This document shows, piece by piece, positions 22,540-34,100 of a stretch of 64,000 bases of DNA. Numbering within the stretch: position 1 is the stretch's first letter; the number at the start of each line of letters is the position of its first letter. The DNA comes from Sorghum bicolor. Taxonomy: Eukaryota > Streptophyta > Magnoliopsida > Poales > Poaceae. Below the pieces are notes generated by a model. That model saw only the letters and a list, made by a program, of their open reading frames with translations. It was not told where the DNA came from and made no database searches. The position numbers and the translations under genes are program-made. The stretch lies in NCBI RefSeq assembly GCF_000003195.3, contig NC_012878.2, positions 11,473,652 to 11,537,651 of the forward strand. The letters run 5' to 3'.

Positions 22540-24060
22540 TTAGTTAGAAAATTCTTGAAATCGACATAACAATATATTTTGAGTCCTTTATTTTTTATTT
22601 GAGGTCTTTTATTGGCTAGTTTGACCTAGTTTGACCAAGTCAAACATTGGATTTTTTAGAAAAAAACACTTTGACCGGACCCTACATGGTCCTAGATACA
22701 AAACTCATGAATACAAAGTTTATCCAGATCATCAAGATATACATTTGGTTTAATGGTCAACTTTTCATCTGAGAGAATTTGGACCACTCAAATTTTAAAA
22801 TTTCAATTTTTCACGGCTATACTCACGTTTTCGGGACCCTAGACGGCCCCAACTCGAAAAGTCATGAATAGCAAGTTTGTTCCACTCATCAAGATCTACA
22901 TTTGATACATAGGACATTTTTGCATTTGACAAAGCATTATGAAAGTGCAGTTCTAAATCCACAAGTTCCGCGTATAGTTTCATAAAGTCTATGTGTGATT
23001 CAAAACTGCGGCTAGAGTTTACAAACACTTTCTCAAATGCAAAAATATCCTATGTATGGAATGTGTATCTTGATGAGCTCTAGCTACCTTGTATTCAAAA
23101 GATTTTCGTTTGAGGTCATTTAGTGCCTTGTTTGACCAGGTTTGACCAAGTCACGCCTTGGGTTTTCAAAAAATGTGACTAGAGTTTACTGGAACTTTTC
23201 CAAATGCAAAATTGTACTATGTATCAAAGGTAGATCTTGGTGAGGTCTAACTCCTTTGTATTCAAAAGTTTTTCATTTGAGGTCTTTTACTGTCTAGTTT
23301 GACCTAGTTTGACCAAGTCAAACATTGGATTTTTCAGAAAAAACACTTTGACCGGACCCTAGATGGTCCCACCTACAAAAGTCATGAATACAAAGTTTGT
23401 CCAGATCATCAGGACACACATTTGGTGTAATGGTCAACTTTTCATCTGAGAGGATTTGGACCACTCAAATTTTGAAATTTCAAATTTTCACGGCTATACT
23501 CACGTTTTCGGGACCCTAGACGGCACCAACTCGAAAAGTCATGAATAGCAAGTTTGTTCCACTCATCAAGATCTACATTTGATACATAGGACATTTTTGC
23601 ATTTGACAAAGCGTTATGAAAGTGCAGTTCTAAATCCCCAAGTCCCGCACATGGTTTCATAAAGTCTATGTGTGATTCAAGATTGTGGCTAGAGTTTACA
23701 AATACTTTCTCAAATGCAAAAATTTCCTATGTATGGAATGTGTATCTTTATGAGCTCTAACTACCTTGTATTCAAAAGATTTTCATTTGAGGTCATTTAG
23801 TGCCTTGTTTGACCAGGTTTGACCAAGTCACGCCTTGGGTTTTTGAAAAATGTGACTAGAGTTTACTAGAACTTTTCTAAATGCAATGTATCAAAGGTAG
23901 ACCTTGGTGAGGTCTAACTCCTTTGTATTCAAAAGTTTTTTATTTGAGGTCTTTTATTGGCTAGTTTGACATAGTTTGACCAAGTCAAACATTGCATTTT
24001 TCAGAAAAAATACTTTGACCGGACCCTAGATGGTCCTAGCTACAAAAGTCATGAATAAAC
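22540..24060. repeat. Tandem ~670 bp repeats of the GACCAAGTCAAA module
   Basis: The anchor GAGGTCTTTTATTGGCTAG recurs near 22601, 23279 and 23946, giving periods of about 678 and 667 bases. Within each unit are GTTTGACCAAGTCAAACATT, CTTTGACCGGACCCTA, AAAGTCATGAATA and TCCACTCATCAAGATCTACA. Half-unit similarity is also present (GAGGTCATTTAGTGCC near 23115 and 23790). Related single or double copies lie in CACTA-A (42236-42870) and CACTA-B (53451-54115). ORFs of about 75 codons across it (for example minus 23660-23442) are conserved only as repeat copies. Confidence 0.85.
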
Positions 24061-24354
24061 AAAAAATACATATTGAAAAACCTATTAAATGAATAAACAA
24101 AACTAAAGCTAAAACTGAAAAGAAAATTGGGGGTGTGGATCTCCAGCCGGCGGCGTCCATCGTGGAGAAAGAGATGCGATTTTGGTCGGCGCAGAGTCAA
24201 GGGCGTGGAGCTGCAGCCAGCAACGGACCTGCAGCCTGATGCGTGCGAATGTGGTCAGCAGACTGAGATGCCAAGTTTCTGATCTCTTTTTGCCAGTATC
24301 CAAACTCCAGAATACAAAAACTGTCGAACACTCCCCTCTAGCAGAAAAAGGGAT

Positions 24355-24455
24355 TGGTTTTCAGTGGCGAGCGCAGTTGGCCTAGGATGAAATTGTCGGC
24401 AGGTCCCAGGTTCAAACCCTGTGGCTACTGATATTTTGGTTTTTTTTTATTTTTT
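24355..24455 (+). repeat. tRNA-derived SINE-like relic
   Basis: TGGCCTAGGATG at 24378-24389 resembles a pol III A box (TGGCNNAGNGG). GGTTCAAACCC at 24409-24419 resembles a B box (GGTTCGANNCC), about 30 bases later as in tRNA-derived promoters. A T-rich run follows at 24437-24457. Boundaries and target duplication were not found, and the body is shorter than typical plant SINEs, so a tRNA pseudogene is an alternative. Confidence 0.35.
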
Positions 24456-24459
24456 TATC

Positions 24460-24845
24460 CAATCCTATATGGGGCTATAACTATGGTGTTTTTTTTTAAT
24501 TTTTTTCATCTAATCCTACATGGTCCTCTAACTAGGGCATACGGTAGTGTGCATCAACGACTAAATAGGATAACATAATATTTTAAAAATAAATATAATA
24601 CATTTATATTTATAATGATCAATTATTGTTACAATATATCATCACAAATACCAATATTTTGGTGTTTTCTTTTGAAATTTTCTTCCTCCAATCCTACGTG
24701 GGACTATGAGTTAACTAGGACAGAAATAATTCACCTAGGACATATGATAGTGTGCACGCCATGTGGGATAACAAGATATTTTAAAAATAATTATAATAGA
24801 TTTATATTTTATGACAACTAACTATTGTCACAATCTATCGTCATA
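24460..24845. repeat. Direct duplication of ~180 bp near the right end of CACTA-D
   Basis: Two copies follow each other. Each has 'CCAATCCTA...TGGG(A/G)CTAT', then 'TAGGACA/AGGGCATA...GTGTGCA', then 'GATATTTTAAAAATAA...ATAATA'. Copy one is about 24460-24650 and copy two about 24690-24845. It is subterminal repeat sequence of the element. Confidence 0.6.
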
Positions 24846-25008
24846 AATCCCATGCAGCTAGATGCTATGGCGTTGTTTATGATGAAGACACAGTTTGGTC
24901 ATAACCTTTTGTCATCCACTAAACAGTCGTCATAAACAGCCTGTGTTTATGACAGATAGGTGTTCTGTCATCTGGTAATCGTCATAGAAGCCCAGATTTC
25001 TTGTAGTG

Positions 25009-25065
25009 CCCTGCTTTCACTGACTTTTGGGATCCGTTCAGTTTTTTTTCCAAAAGCCACAAGTG
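25009..25065. other. Junction between CACTA-D and the truncated Tat element
   Basis: The 57 bases after the CACTA-D terminus end in CCAAAAGCCACAAGTG, also present left of CACTA-D at 19584-19599. Gag coding sequence begins directly after it. No 5' LTR or PBS exists, so the Tat element is truncated at this junction. Confidence 0.5.
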
Positions 25066-26790
25066 ACCAACGGTTTGATGGTCAACAGATCGGCGGTCAG
25101 CATGTTGGTGGCCAGATGATTAACCCAATGTTCCATGCAGACCGCGCACCGCACAGACACGTGGAAGCCTATCAGCAGGTGCCAGAGCCGCAACCGCCTC
25201 ATCGGCAAGATGCCGATGCTTATTGGGCCGATAAGATTGCTGAAGTCATGAGAGACCAATTTGGGATAAAACCTAAAGTCAATACTTACTCTTATCGGAC
25301 ACCATATCCTCCTGCATATGATTAAATCCCGCTTCCAAATCAATACAAAGTGCCGGATTTTACTAAGTTTTCAGGGCAGGATGATACATCAACCATGGAG
25401 CATGTCAACAGATTCATCATCCAATGCGGAGAAGCCGCTAACAGAGACGAGTTAAGGGTTCGCTTGTTCTCGTCATCATTATCTGGATCGGCTTTCACCT
25501 GGTTCATATCATTACCTCCCAACTCAGTAATTACCTGGGTCTATCTAGAAAAGCAGTTCCATAAATACTTCTTTTCTGGAGTCCATGAGAAGAAGATCAC
25601 TGATTTGGTCAAACTGAGGCAACGCAATGACGAATCGGTTGAAAGTTTTGTGCAGAGGATACGGAAAGTCAAGAACAAATGCTATAGCCTGGTTCTGGAT
25701 GATCGGCAGCTAGCCGATTTGGCTTTCCAGGGTTTGTTGCCACATATCAGGGACAAATATGCATCTCAGGAGTTCGAAAGCTTAAGTCATTTGGTGCAGA
25801 GAATTTCTGATCAAGATATCAAGCCTTTTGAGCCCAAGAGAGCATGGAATAAAAATGTATCATTTGTGGATGAAGCGACAAGCTCGGACTCTGATGAAGA
25901 ACCAGTCTCGCCTTAGCAGAATGGGTAAAAAATAAGAAGCCGATGTCTTGTCCTTTTGGACACAAAGATCCAGAGAAGTTCACATTCGACGTCACCAAGG
26001 CCGATAGGATATTTGACTTTCTACTTCAGGAAGGTCAAATCAAATTGTCACCCAATCATGTAATCCCATCGGCTGAATAATTAAAAAGGATGAAGTACTG
26101 CAAATGGCACAATGCAACTTCTCACAGCACCAATGAGTGCAAAGTTTTTAGACAACAATTGCAATCGGCTATAGAATCTGGAAGGATCAAATTCGACAGC
26201 TCTAAAGCTCAGAAGCCGATGAAGATTGATCAACATTCTTTCCAACAAACATGCTGGATGCTAAGGGAAAGGCCAAGGTCTTAACATCGGAAACAGCTGA
26301 AAGAAGTGCATCGGTGGATCCTCAACATCAAATCACTACTGCCGATGCGAAAGGAAAAGGTTTGATCCAGGAGGGAACTAACTCAGGAATGCCTCCCAGA
26401 TCCGGTATTGTAATAACTCACAGAAGGCCTCGGGAAACTTGGCAGCAACGTGAGGATCGGTATCGGCGCTAGCAAGAGGACTATCGTCGGGAAGAAGAAA
26501 GACGCCGACAGGAGTGGAATCGGCATAGGGATCACTGGAATTGTCCGTTCTTCATCCATTGTTGGGAGGAAAATATCAAACTCCCTGTTGTCAGAGATTG
26601 TCCCGAGTGCAACGGTTATGATCGGTATGACAGATCCGATCGGCGCTATCACAATGATGATCGGCGATTCAATGGGCCGATTAGGGGGAGAACGTCCGTT
26701 CATGATCGACTCGGAGGCAGGCTCAGTGTGCACGACAGGATCGGCGATTGTGTTGAATATTTTCCCAGGAACTAGGAAGAACTTGGAGAG
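25056..26790 (+). pseudogene. gag: Tat-lineage gypsy gag, broken
   Basis: Gag starts without its N-terminus. The capsid-like core (25350-25916) shows K-V-P-D-F-T-K-F-S-G-Q-D and A-F-T-W-F-I-S-L-P, then L-R-Q-R-N-D-E-S-V-E-S-F-V-Q-R. A zinc-knuckle-like Y-C-K-W-H-N-x4-H-x3-E-C lies near 26093-26140 and a second Cys pair motif (C-P-F-F-I-H-C-W and C-P-E-C-N-G) near 26545-26620. Breaks are a TAA at 25323, a frameshift near 25905, a TAA at about 26079, and TAG codons near 26470 and 26776. Gag packages the element's RNA; this copy cannot. Confidence 0.85.
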
Positions 26791-27713
26791 ATGGCTAGTG
26801 CACGGGTTCCCGATGAGTTCATATTCTACAGGGACGCCAATACTTACCGGGTGGAGTCAAGGGAAAATTATCGCCCATCAGTAAGGCAGCAGCAACTCCC
26901 TCTATGGTGTCCAGAAGGGTTGACCAGGACACAAAAGAGAAGGCTACAGCGCGAAAGGCGAGAAGAGTTAAGCAAGGGCGAGAACTCTGGCCAGTCTGGG
27001 GATCATCAACAAGCAGATCCTAAGGGGAAAGGGCCATCGGCAGATGTCAACATGGTATTTATGTTGCCGATGGAATTCCTTGCGCCGTCCAGCGATGACG
27101 AATTGGAGTTTTCCGATCAGATAGCTCAGTTGGCTCTGGATCCGATGACAGCTATCTTTGAAAAGCCTGCCGATGATGAAAGGCAACATCTTAAGGCTCT
27201 GTTTGTCAAAGGAAGGGTTGATGGTCAGCCGATGACCAAGATTTTAATTGATGGTGGAGCTGCTATCAATATCATGCCGTATGCAGTGTATCGGAAGCTT
27301 GGGAAAGGAGATCAGGATTTGACCAAGACCGATATGATGCTTAAAGACTTTGAGGGCAATGTGTCTCCAGTTAAGGGGGCAATATGCGTTGAGTTTACCA
27401 TCGGCAGCAAAACCTTGCCGACAACCTTCTTCGTGATCCGTGGGAAAGGTGCTTATAACTTGCTGCTAGGAAGGGATTGGATTCATGCCAACTGTTGTAT
27501 CCCGTCTACAATGCACCAATGCTTGGTTCAGTGGGTAGGTCACAAGATTGAGATTGTCCCGGGAGATTCTTCCTATGTTATTGCATCGGCAGAAGCAGAC
27601 ACCTATGAGAGAACTAGGTGTATTTCAGGAGAAGTCTGGGAAAAGGATTTTCTCAAAGTTGCCGACTATGAGATTCCACCGATCCAAACAGTCGGTTCGG
27701 ACGAAGAGTTTTA
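26791..27713 (+). pseudogene. pro: Tat-lineage gypsy protease region
   Basis: The frame is open for 307 codons. The aspartic protease motif is I-L-I-D-G-G-A-A-I-N-I at about residues 150-160, with the plant Tat/Athila form D-G-G in place of D-S/T-G. It is followed by the conserved L-L-L-G-R-D-W-I-H near residue 225. Before the protease lies A-R-V-P-D-E-F-I-F-Y, a typical Tat linker. In the intact family this is part of one gag-pol polyprotein; here it ends in a TAA at 27712-27714 and the next domain is in another frame. Confidence 0.85.
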
Positions 27714-29459
27714 ATGGATAGGTTCGCCGATGATGGAAAATTAGGCCAGGGATTCACATCGGCCGATGATCTAGTAGAAGTAGACATAGGCAGTGGTGAT
27801 AAACCTAGACCTACTTTTATTAGTGCTAAGTTAAGTTCTGAGTGTAAGCAACAGTTAACTGATTTGTTAAAAGAATATAAAGATTGCTTTGCTTGGGATT
27901 ATACTGAGATGCCTGGTTTGGACCGATCGATTGTTGTACATCGGTTGCCTATCAAGTCTGGATTTCGGCCACATCAGCAGCCAGCTCGCCGATGTAATCC
28001 TAATATTCTTCCTGATATTAAGGCCGAAATAACCAAACTGATTGAAGCTAAATTTATTCAGCAATGTCGGTATGCCGAGTGGATTTCCAATGTGGTTCCA
28101 GTCTACAAGAAAAATGGGAAGCTTCGGGTCTGCATTGATTTCAGGAATCTTAATAAAGCTACACCGATGGATGGTTACCCAATGCCAGTTGCCGATCTGC
28201 TAGTTGATGCTGCAGCCGGGCATTGGATTATCAGCTTTATGGATGGCAATGCAGGATACAATCAAATATTCATGGCTGAAGAAGATATTCCAAAGACTGC
28301 ATTTAGATGTCCTGGTCATGTTGGATTGTTTGAATGGATAGTCATGACCTTTGGCTTGAAGAATGCTGGTGCTACTTATCAGAGAGCCATGAATTTTATA
28401 TTTCATGAGTTCATCGGTAAGCTGGTGGAAATTTATATTGATGATGTCACAAAGCATCTTGCCGATTTGCGAAAGGTGTTGGAATGCACAAAGAAGCATG
28501 GTTTGATGATGAATCCCAATAAATGTGCATTTGGTGTATCGGCAGGACAATTCCTTGGTTTCATGGTGCATCAGAGGGGAATTGAGATCAGTCGAAGATC
28601 CATTGATGCCATCAACAAAATAGTTGCTCCTACCAACAAGACTGAGCTCTAGTCCTTGATCGGCAATGTAAATTTTATCAGGAGATTTATATCTAATTTA
28701 TCTAGTAAAATTCGTGCTTTCAGTCCTTTGCTTAAGTTGAAAGCCGATCAAGAATTCGTTTGGGGGAAGGAACAACAATTGGCCTCTAATGAAATCAAGA
28801 ATTATTTCCTGAATCCTCCAGTCCTTATTCCACCTCAGCAAGGGAAGCCCTTTAGATTGTATTTGTCTACCGATGGGATGGTCGTCGGTTCGGCTTTGAT
28901 TCAGGAATTTGAAGGGAAGGAACGTGTGATTTACTATTTAAGCAGGAGGTTGATCGATGCTGAGACTAGGTATTCGGCTATTGAGAAGCTGTGTTTATGC
29001 TTGTACTTCTCCTGTGTCAAGTTGAGACATTATTTGTTATCGGCCGAATGCACTGTCATATGCAAAGATGATGTGGTCCGACACATGCTGTCTATGCCGA
29101 TCATGAGTGGCAGGATCGGTAAGTGGATTTTGGCACTGTCAGAATTCGATTTGCGTTACCAATCGGCTAAAGCAGTTAAGGGACAGATTATGGCCGATTT
29201 TGTGACTCAACATTGCGGTACAGTAGAAAATTTAGAAATTGTACCTTGGACGCTCTTCTTTGATGGATCCACGTGTGACCGGGGGGCAGGAATCGGCATC
29301 GTGTTAATTTCCCCTCGGGGAAGGAAATATGAATTCTCCTTGCCGATTGTTGCCACGTCAACAAATAATCAGGCTGAGTATCAAGCTTTGATAAAGGGGT
29401 TGGAGTTACTAAGAGAAGTTCATGCTGATGCTGTTGAGATCTTCGGAGATTCAGGCTGA
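27714..29459 (+). pseudogene. pol: Tat-lineage gypsy reverse transcriptase and RNase H
   Basis: Reverse transcriptase occupies 27714-28652. Motifs in order are W-I-S-N-V-V-P-V-Y-K-K-N-G-K, R-V-C-I-D-F-R-N-L-N, the catalytic F-M-D-G-N-A-G-Y and Y-I-D-D. Compared with the family, about nine residues are missing straight after Y-I-D-D-V. A TAG at 28650 replaces the conserved Gln in E-L-Q-S. The frame then continues (connection domain, A-D-F-V-T) into RNase H with F-F-D-G-S, T-N-N-Q-A-E-Y and F-G-D-S near 29450. RNase H is broken there by a telomeric insertion. Confidence 0.9.
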
Positions 29460-29538
29460 GTATCAAGCTTTGATAAAGGGGTTTAGGGTTTAGGGTTTTA
29501 GGGTTTAGGGTTTAGGGTTTAGGGTTTTAGGGTTTAGT
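29451..29538 (+). repeat. Interstitial telomeric repeat plus 33 bp templated duplication
   Basis: Bases 29451-29483 repeat, exactly, bases 29369-29401 (TCAGGCTGAGTATCAAGCTT ...). They run straight into a TTTAGGG array, 29482-29537, with seven full units (five TTTAGGG and two TTTTAGGG) and a final TTTAG. RNase H coding sequence resumes at GTTATAAATCAATTGG (29537). The inserted block disrupts the frame after F-G-D-S. TTTAGGG is the plant telomere motif. Confidence 0.92.
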
Positions 29539-31003
29539 TATAAATCAATTGGCTGGAAGCTATGAATGCCGAAGTGAGGTCCTCATAACTTATCACGATA
29601 GGAGTATGCAACTGTTAAAGGAATTCAAGGATTTCCAATTGGAGCATGTTCCTCGATTGCATAATGAAGAGGCCAATCGGTTGGCTCAGCATGCCTCGGG
29701 ATATCAGCCCATGATTAATGCAATATCGGCAATCAGTGCCGATGATTGGAGAAAAGAAATCATTGATTATTTGAAGGATCCATCCAAGAAAGTTGAGAGA
29801 CGAATTCGGTTTCAAGCTACCAAGTATGTTCTCCTCGAAGATGAATTGTATTATCAAACTATTGATGGGATTCTTCTCAGATGCTTAGGTGATGATGAAG
29901 CTAAGAGTTTGATGGGAGAAATCCATGAAGGGGTATGTGGAGCACATCAATCGGCTTTTAAGATGAAATGGATGATTAGGAGGAATGGGTATTATTGGCC
30001 GACCATACTTGAAGATTGCTTTAAATATTTCAAGGGATGTCAAGGATGTTAGAAATTCGGCAATATTCAAAGAGCACCCGCATCGGCCATGAATCCTATT
30101 ATCAAACCTTGGCCGTTCCGGGGATGGGCTATTGACTTAATAGGTCAGATTTATCCACCATCTAGCAAAGGGCATAAATTTATCTTGGTTGCCACTGATT
30201 ATTTCACCAAATGGGTTGAAGCTATTCCTTTGAAGAAAGTTACATCGGCCAATATGATTAATTTTGTGAAAGAACATATTATTTACCGATTTGGAATTCC
30301 TCAAACAATTACTACCGATCAGGGTACTATGTTCACATCGGGGGAATTTGATGAATTTGCAATCGGTATGGGAATTAAAGTATTAAACTCTTCTCCTTAC
30401 TATGCTCAAGCTAATGGGCAGGCCGAGGCATCTAACAAAGGAATTATCAAGCTCATTAAGCGAAAGATTGAAGAAAATCCTAGGTGGTGGCACACATTGT
30501 TAAACGAAGCTTTATGGTCATACCGAATGGCTTGTCATGGATCGACCAAGGTTTCACCTTATCAGTTGGTGTATGGGCATGATGCAGTGTTACCTTGGGA
30601 AATTAAGGCTGGGTCTAGGCAACTATCTTTTCAGGATCAGTTGACTGCCGATGACTATGCTACTTTGATGACAGACGAGTTGGATGATTTAGCAGGGCAT
30701 CAGCTAAGGGCTTTGATGAGTATAGAACAGAATAAGAAGAGAGTTGCTAGATGGTATGATAAGAAGGTAAAGGCTAAAGAATTTGCCGATGGAGACTTAG
30801 TGTGGAAATTGATCTTACCGATCGGGACTAAAAGCTCAAAATTTGGGAAGTGGTCTCCCAATTGGGAAGGTCCCTATCGGATAAGTCGATCGGCTCTTGG
30901 TAATGCCTATATTTTAGAAACTCTCGAAGGAGTTGAATTTCCTAGAGCATTAAATGGCAAATATTTGAAGAAGTACTACCCCAGCATATGGATCGATGCA
31001 TGA
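29539..31003 (+). pseudogene. pol: Tat-lineage gypsy RNase H end and integrase
   Basis: The first part (29549-30052) finishes RNase H (V-P-R-L-H-N-E-E-A-N-R-L-A) and holds the integrase H-H-C-C zinc-binding region (H-E-G-V-C-G-A-H ... C-Q-G-C). A TAG at 30050 replaces the conserved Gln before K-F-G. The second part (30089-31003) is the integrase core with catalytic D (A-I-D-L-I-G), D (T-T-D-Q-G-T) and E (G-Q-A-E-A-S-N-K), then a C-terminal W-E-G-P-Y-R-I motif. No chromodomain is visible, as expected for Tat. Element frame ends with a TGA after residue I-W-I-D-A. Confidence 0.9.
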
Positions 31004-31176
31004 AAGTTAAGTGCCGATAACATTCCTATCGGCTGGATCGAAATGTATCTGGAGCTGGACTTAGTGTTTTAAGGAAGTGCCAATAACAGTCCTATCGGCT
31101 AGACCAACATCTTGAGAATGTTCAAAAGAAAGAAGCAAGTACGTTGCCGATGATTGGTTCACATGTTCCGCAACAT

Positions 31177-34100
31177 TTAGATCGCTGATACAGCACGCAG
31201 ACGGATCTGGTTTGCTTCTTCTATCACTTTTGTATCATCATCGGCAGAGCCTTCTACTGGCTTCATCTTTTTCTTCATCTGCAAAGCCGTGCGGGCTTAG
31301 ATGTTGCGCTCTTGCTCAAGAAGCTTGATTGTCTCTAGCAGTTGGCTTTCTTCTTGTCGGGCTTGGGACAAGGTGTCTTCCACTTGCTTGATTTCTACCA
31401 ACAGGGCTTCTCTTTTGGCCGATAGATCGGAGATCTTGTGCTTCAGAGCATCTCCCGAGGACTTTAAAATGTCGATGTTCTTGTGCTTCTCATCGGCAAG
31501 GAGCTACACCTTCATCATTTCCTCGGAAAGCTGGGCATGAACGGCTCTATCGGCGAGACGTTGGGCAGCTCTCTGGTACTGCAGCTGACGGCTCTCCAGA
31601 TGTGCGGCTTGGAAGAGGATCTCTTCAGCATCGGTAGGAATTTGGCCTCTGAGGACTTTGAACAAAGCCTTGGCTGGGTCGGAGTCGTCAACTAGTTGGG
31701 CTGTGTCTTGGTGAAGGAGGGCTGATAATTCTTCCAATTTCGTCCTGATTTCTGCCGATGTGATCCCAACTGCCCGAGAAGAGCTTGCTTCCTCACCTTC
31801 ATCTTCGAAGATGTCGATGGCGAAAGAGAACAAACTGTCGGGAGAATCCTGCTCCTGAAAAGGAAATAAAATGAGTTATTTTATGGTCAAGTATTGATAA
31901 ATGATACAGAAAGGGATTGGATAACATACTTGTTTCAGGGCAATCTCTCGCCTCTGAATGGAAGATGCCGATGGAACCACGGGTTGATCGGCCAGAGTTG
32001 CCGATGGAACTATATCAGCTGAAAAATTAGTAGAGGTAATTATAAAATCGAAAAATGGGTTCATCGGCAATGATTTCATAAAATATATTACCTTGGGGTG
32101 GTGCAGTGCTTGTCTGGATCGAGGAAACTACCGATGCTATGATCGAGCCTGCTAGATCGGTAGTCTGCTTGCCCACATCAGCCGATCTGTCTTCAGGCTG
32201 AGGTACTTCTGACTGAGCTCCTGCTGGCTGGATTTCTTCCACTTAGGGTGCTTCTTGCAGCTGAGGGGGAGATGGAGCTTGTTGCATTTGGGCTTCTGGA
32301 GAGGAAGGAGAAGATTCTACTGGGATTGGTGATACTGGGGGAGGAGAAGGCGTTGCTGTCTTTTGGCGCTTTGCTTGTGCCCTGGTATTGTTGGCACCTT
32401 TTCTCTTTGGCTGACTAGACTGGGGGGCATCGGCACTTTTGCTGCTGGTCCTTGCCGATGCGCCGGTATGCTGATGCAAAAGGGGAAATTTGTGAGTACA
32501 AGTGCAACAGATGTAAGAGTGAGATCGGTATGAAAGAGTTTGAAAATGTACCTTGAACGCCTGTGCCAAAGTAGAGGCAGCTACTGATGGAGATATCTGA
32601 GTTCTCTTAGTGGTGACTATTATGAGGCGTACGCCCCGATGCATGATGGCAGCCAAAGTGGGAGCGTTGTTGCCGATTGAAGAGATCAAACTCGATGGAA
32701 AAAGGTCAATCGGCTTGCCATTCCTGCTGACCGATGGGGGGACATTGTCAACCTGCAATATAATACAGAAAGTGAGTTACTGATGGAAATAAAATTGAAG
32801 GAATTGAAACATCGGTTTGGAAACACTTACAGTATTATCAGGAATTTTGTACTGAGGATCAATCATGCCGCGGTACGAAAGAGCCGATTTGTAGAACAAA
32901 TGCTCCTTCCATTCTTCCCACCACTGCTTGTAGGCTTGAGTAATGAAGAGGGCCGGAACCCACTCTGACAAATCTGCATCGGTATCAGCATTCGGGGGCA
33001 GTTGAGCTACCCTGGTCCACTCGAGGAGGCTGGTGATGGTTTCCCTGGGTTTTATCACATCGGCATAACAGAGTGCAATCGGCAGCTAGCCAAAAGCTAG
33101 TTGATGAGCTAGTGCCGATGGATTGTAAAACTCGTAGGTCTGGTTGGAGGCTGTCCCACTGCCAAAGAAGTTTACTGGTATAGCTCTTGGAGTGATCAGT
33201 GCCATCATCATCTCATGATCCTAAGCATCGTTGAATGGATGGAAGACCAAGGGAAACATAGTATCTGGATCTTCATAAGGCATCCACGCTCGCTGCTCTC
33301 GGGTCAGGCCTTCATACAAAGACTGGAAGAATCGGCTGACCTGGTCTGCATTGCCGCCTGTGCCAGGTAGAACAATGACAGCTTCGCCAAAGTTTAGAGG
33401 AGGGCGAGTTGCTGATTCTTCTTCATCTAATTCATAATCCTCAGCTATGTCCCTGGGGAAGCGTTGTGTGAAGAGGTTGAATTCAAGACGCTTGTGCATG
33501 TGGAGGTTGAGCCACATATTGATGAACCACCAGGGTCCTCCTAAGTTGCCGATGGACAGGCCGAGCAGGAGTTTTCTGGCTACTTGGTGGAGGAGATGGT
33601 AGGCAGCGCCAAGCACGTATCGGCCGAGGGGAAATCGGCCACCATTAGCTAATCTCTCTGCTGCCGATAGGTAGACTGAGGTTGGTCCTGCCGATCGACC
33701 ACAGAATACAAATTTATCCAGCCACATGTTCAAAAAGGTGGTTTGTTTCTTTATGTTGACAGGCCCCGTTCTGCTGTACTTCTGAATATACCCTGACCAG
33801 TCGCCGATAGCGCGGGTTTCCACCTTGGCACTAGGTGTGGTGTCAAATATGTGACTGCTATTGGCAGTAGATACATCTAAGCCGGTGAGCATAAGCACAT
33901 CGGCAAGAGTGGGAGAAGCAGGGTCGTGACCAAAGACAAAGGCATTGAGTGTGTCTGACCAGAAATATGATGCAGCTATCAACAGTGACTCGTTCCTATG
34001 CATATCGACAATGGACAACCTGATGCATTGGTCCAGTTTTCTCTCGCCCCACTGGACTTCATTTGACTGGCTAACTCTCAAAAACTAATCCTTCCATCCC

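Larger units (their letters stand above)
19648..25008. mobile_element. CACTA element D, 5.36 kb, non-autonomous
   Basis: The right end read inward is CACTACAAGAAATCTGGGCT; the left end is CACCCCCAAGAATCCTGGGC, with the similarity running on for about 30 bases. The flanking triplets are CCT and CCC, an imperfect 3 bp target duplication. Subterminal zones (19690-19860 and 24830-24990) are rich in TGACGA/TCGTCA. I found no TNP2 or PttA coding sequence. It carries a minus-strand TATA box and GC-rich exon (21.9-22.2 kb), a 1.5 kb block of 670 bp repeats and a SINE-like relic. Transposition would need proteins from a relative. Confidence 0.7.

Noticed and set aside
22540..24060. Satellite or centromeric array
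   Set aside because: Only about 2.2 units, confined within CACTA termini and shared with two other CACTA elements.
25009..25065. A 5' LTR for the Tat element
   Set aside because: Searched by eye for TGTTGATACC, the LTR's TATA region and a PBS left of 25060. None is present, so the element is recorded as 5'-truncated.
27867..28571. Minus-strand ORFs within the reverse transcriptase region
   Set aside because: They are shadows of the plus-strand pol frame, which has all the family motifs.
29482..29537. A chromosome end or fusion point
   Set aside because: The array is only seven units long and is embedded in one continuous retrotransposon gene in the same orientation on both sides, so a local repair insertion explains it better.
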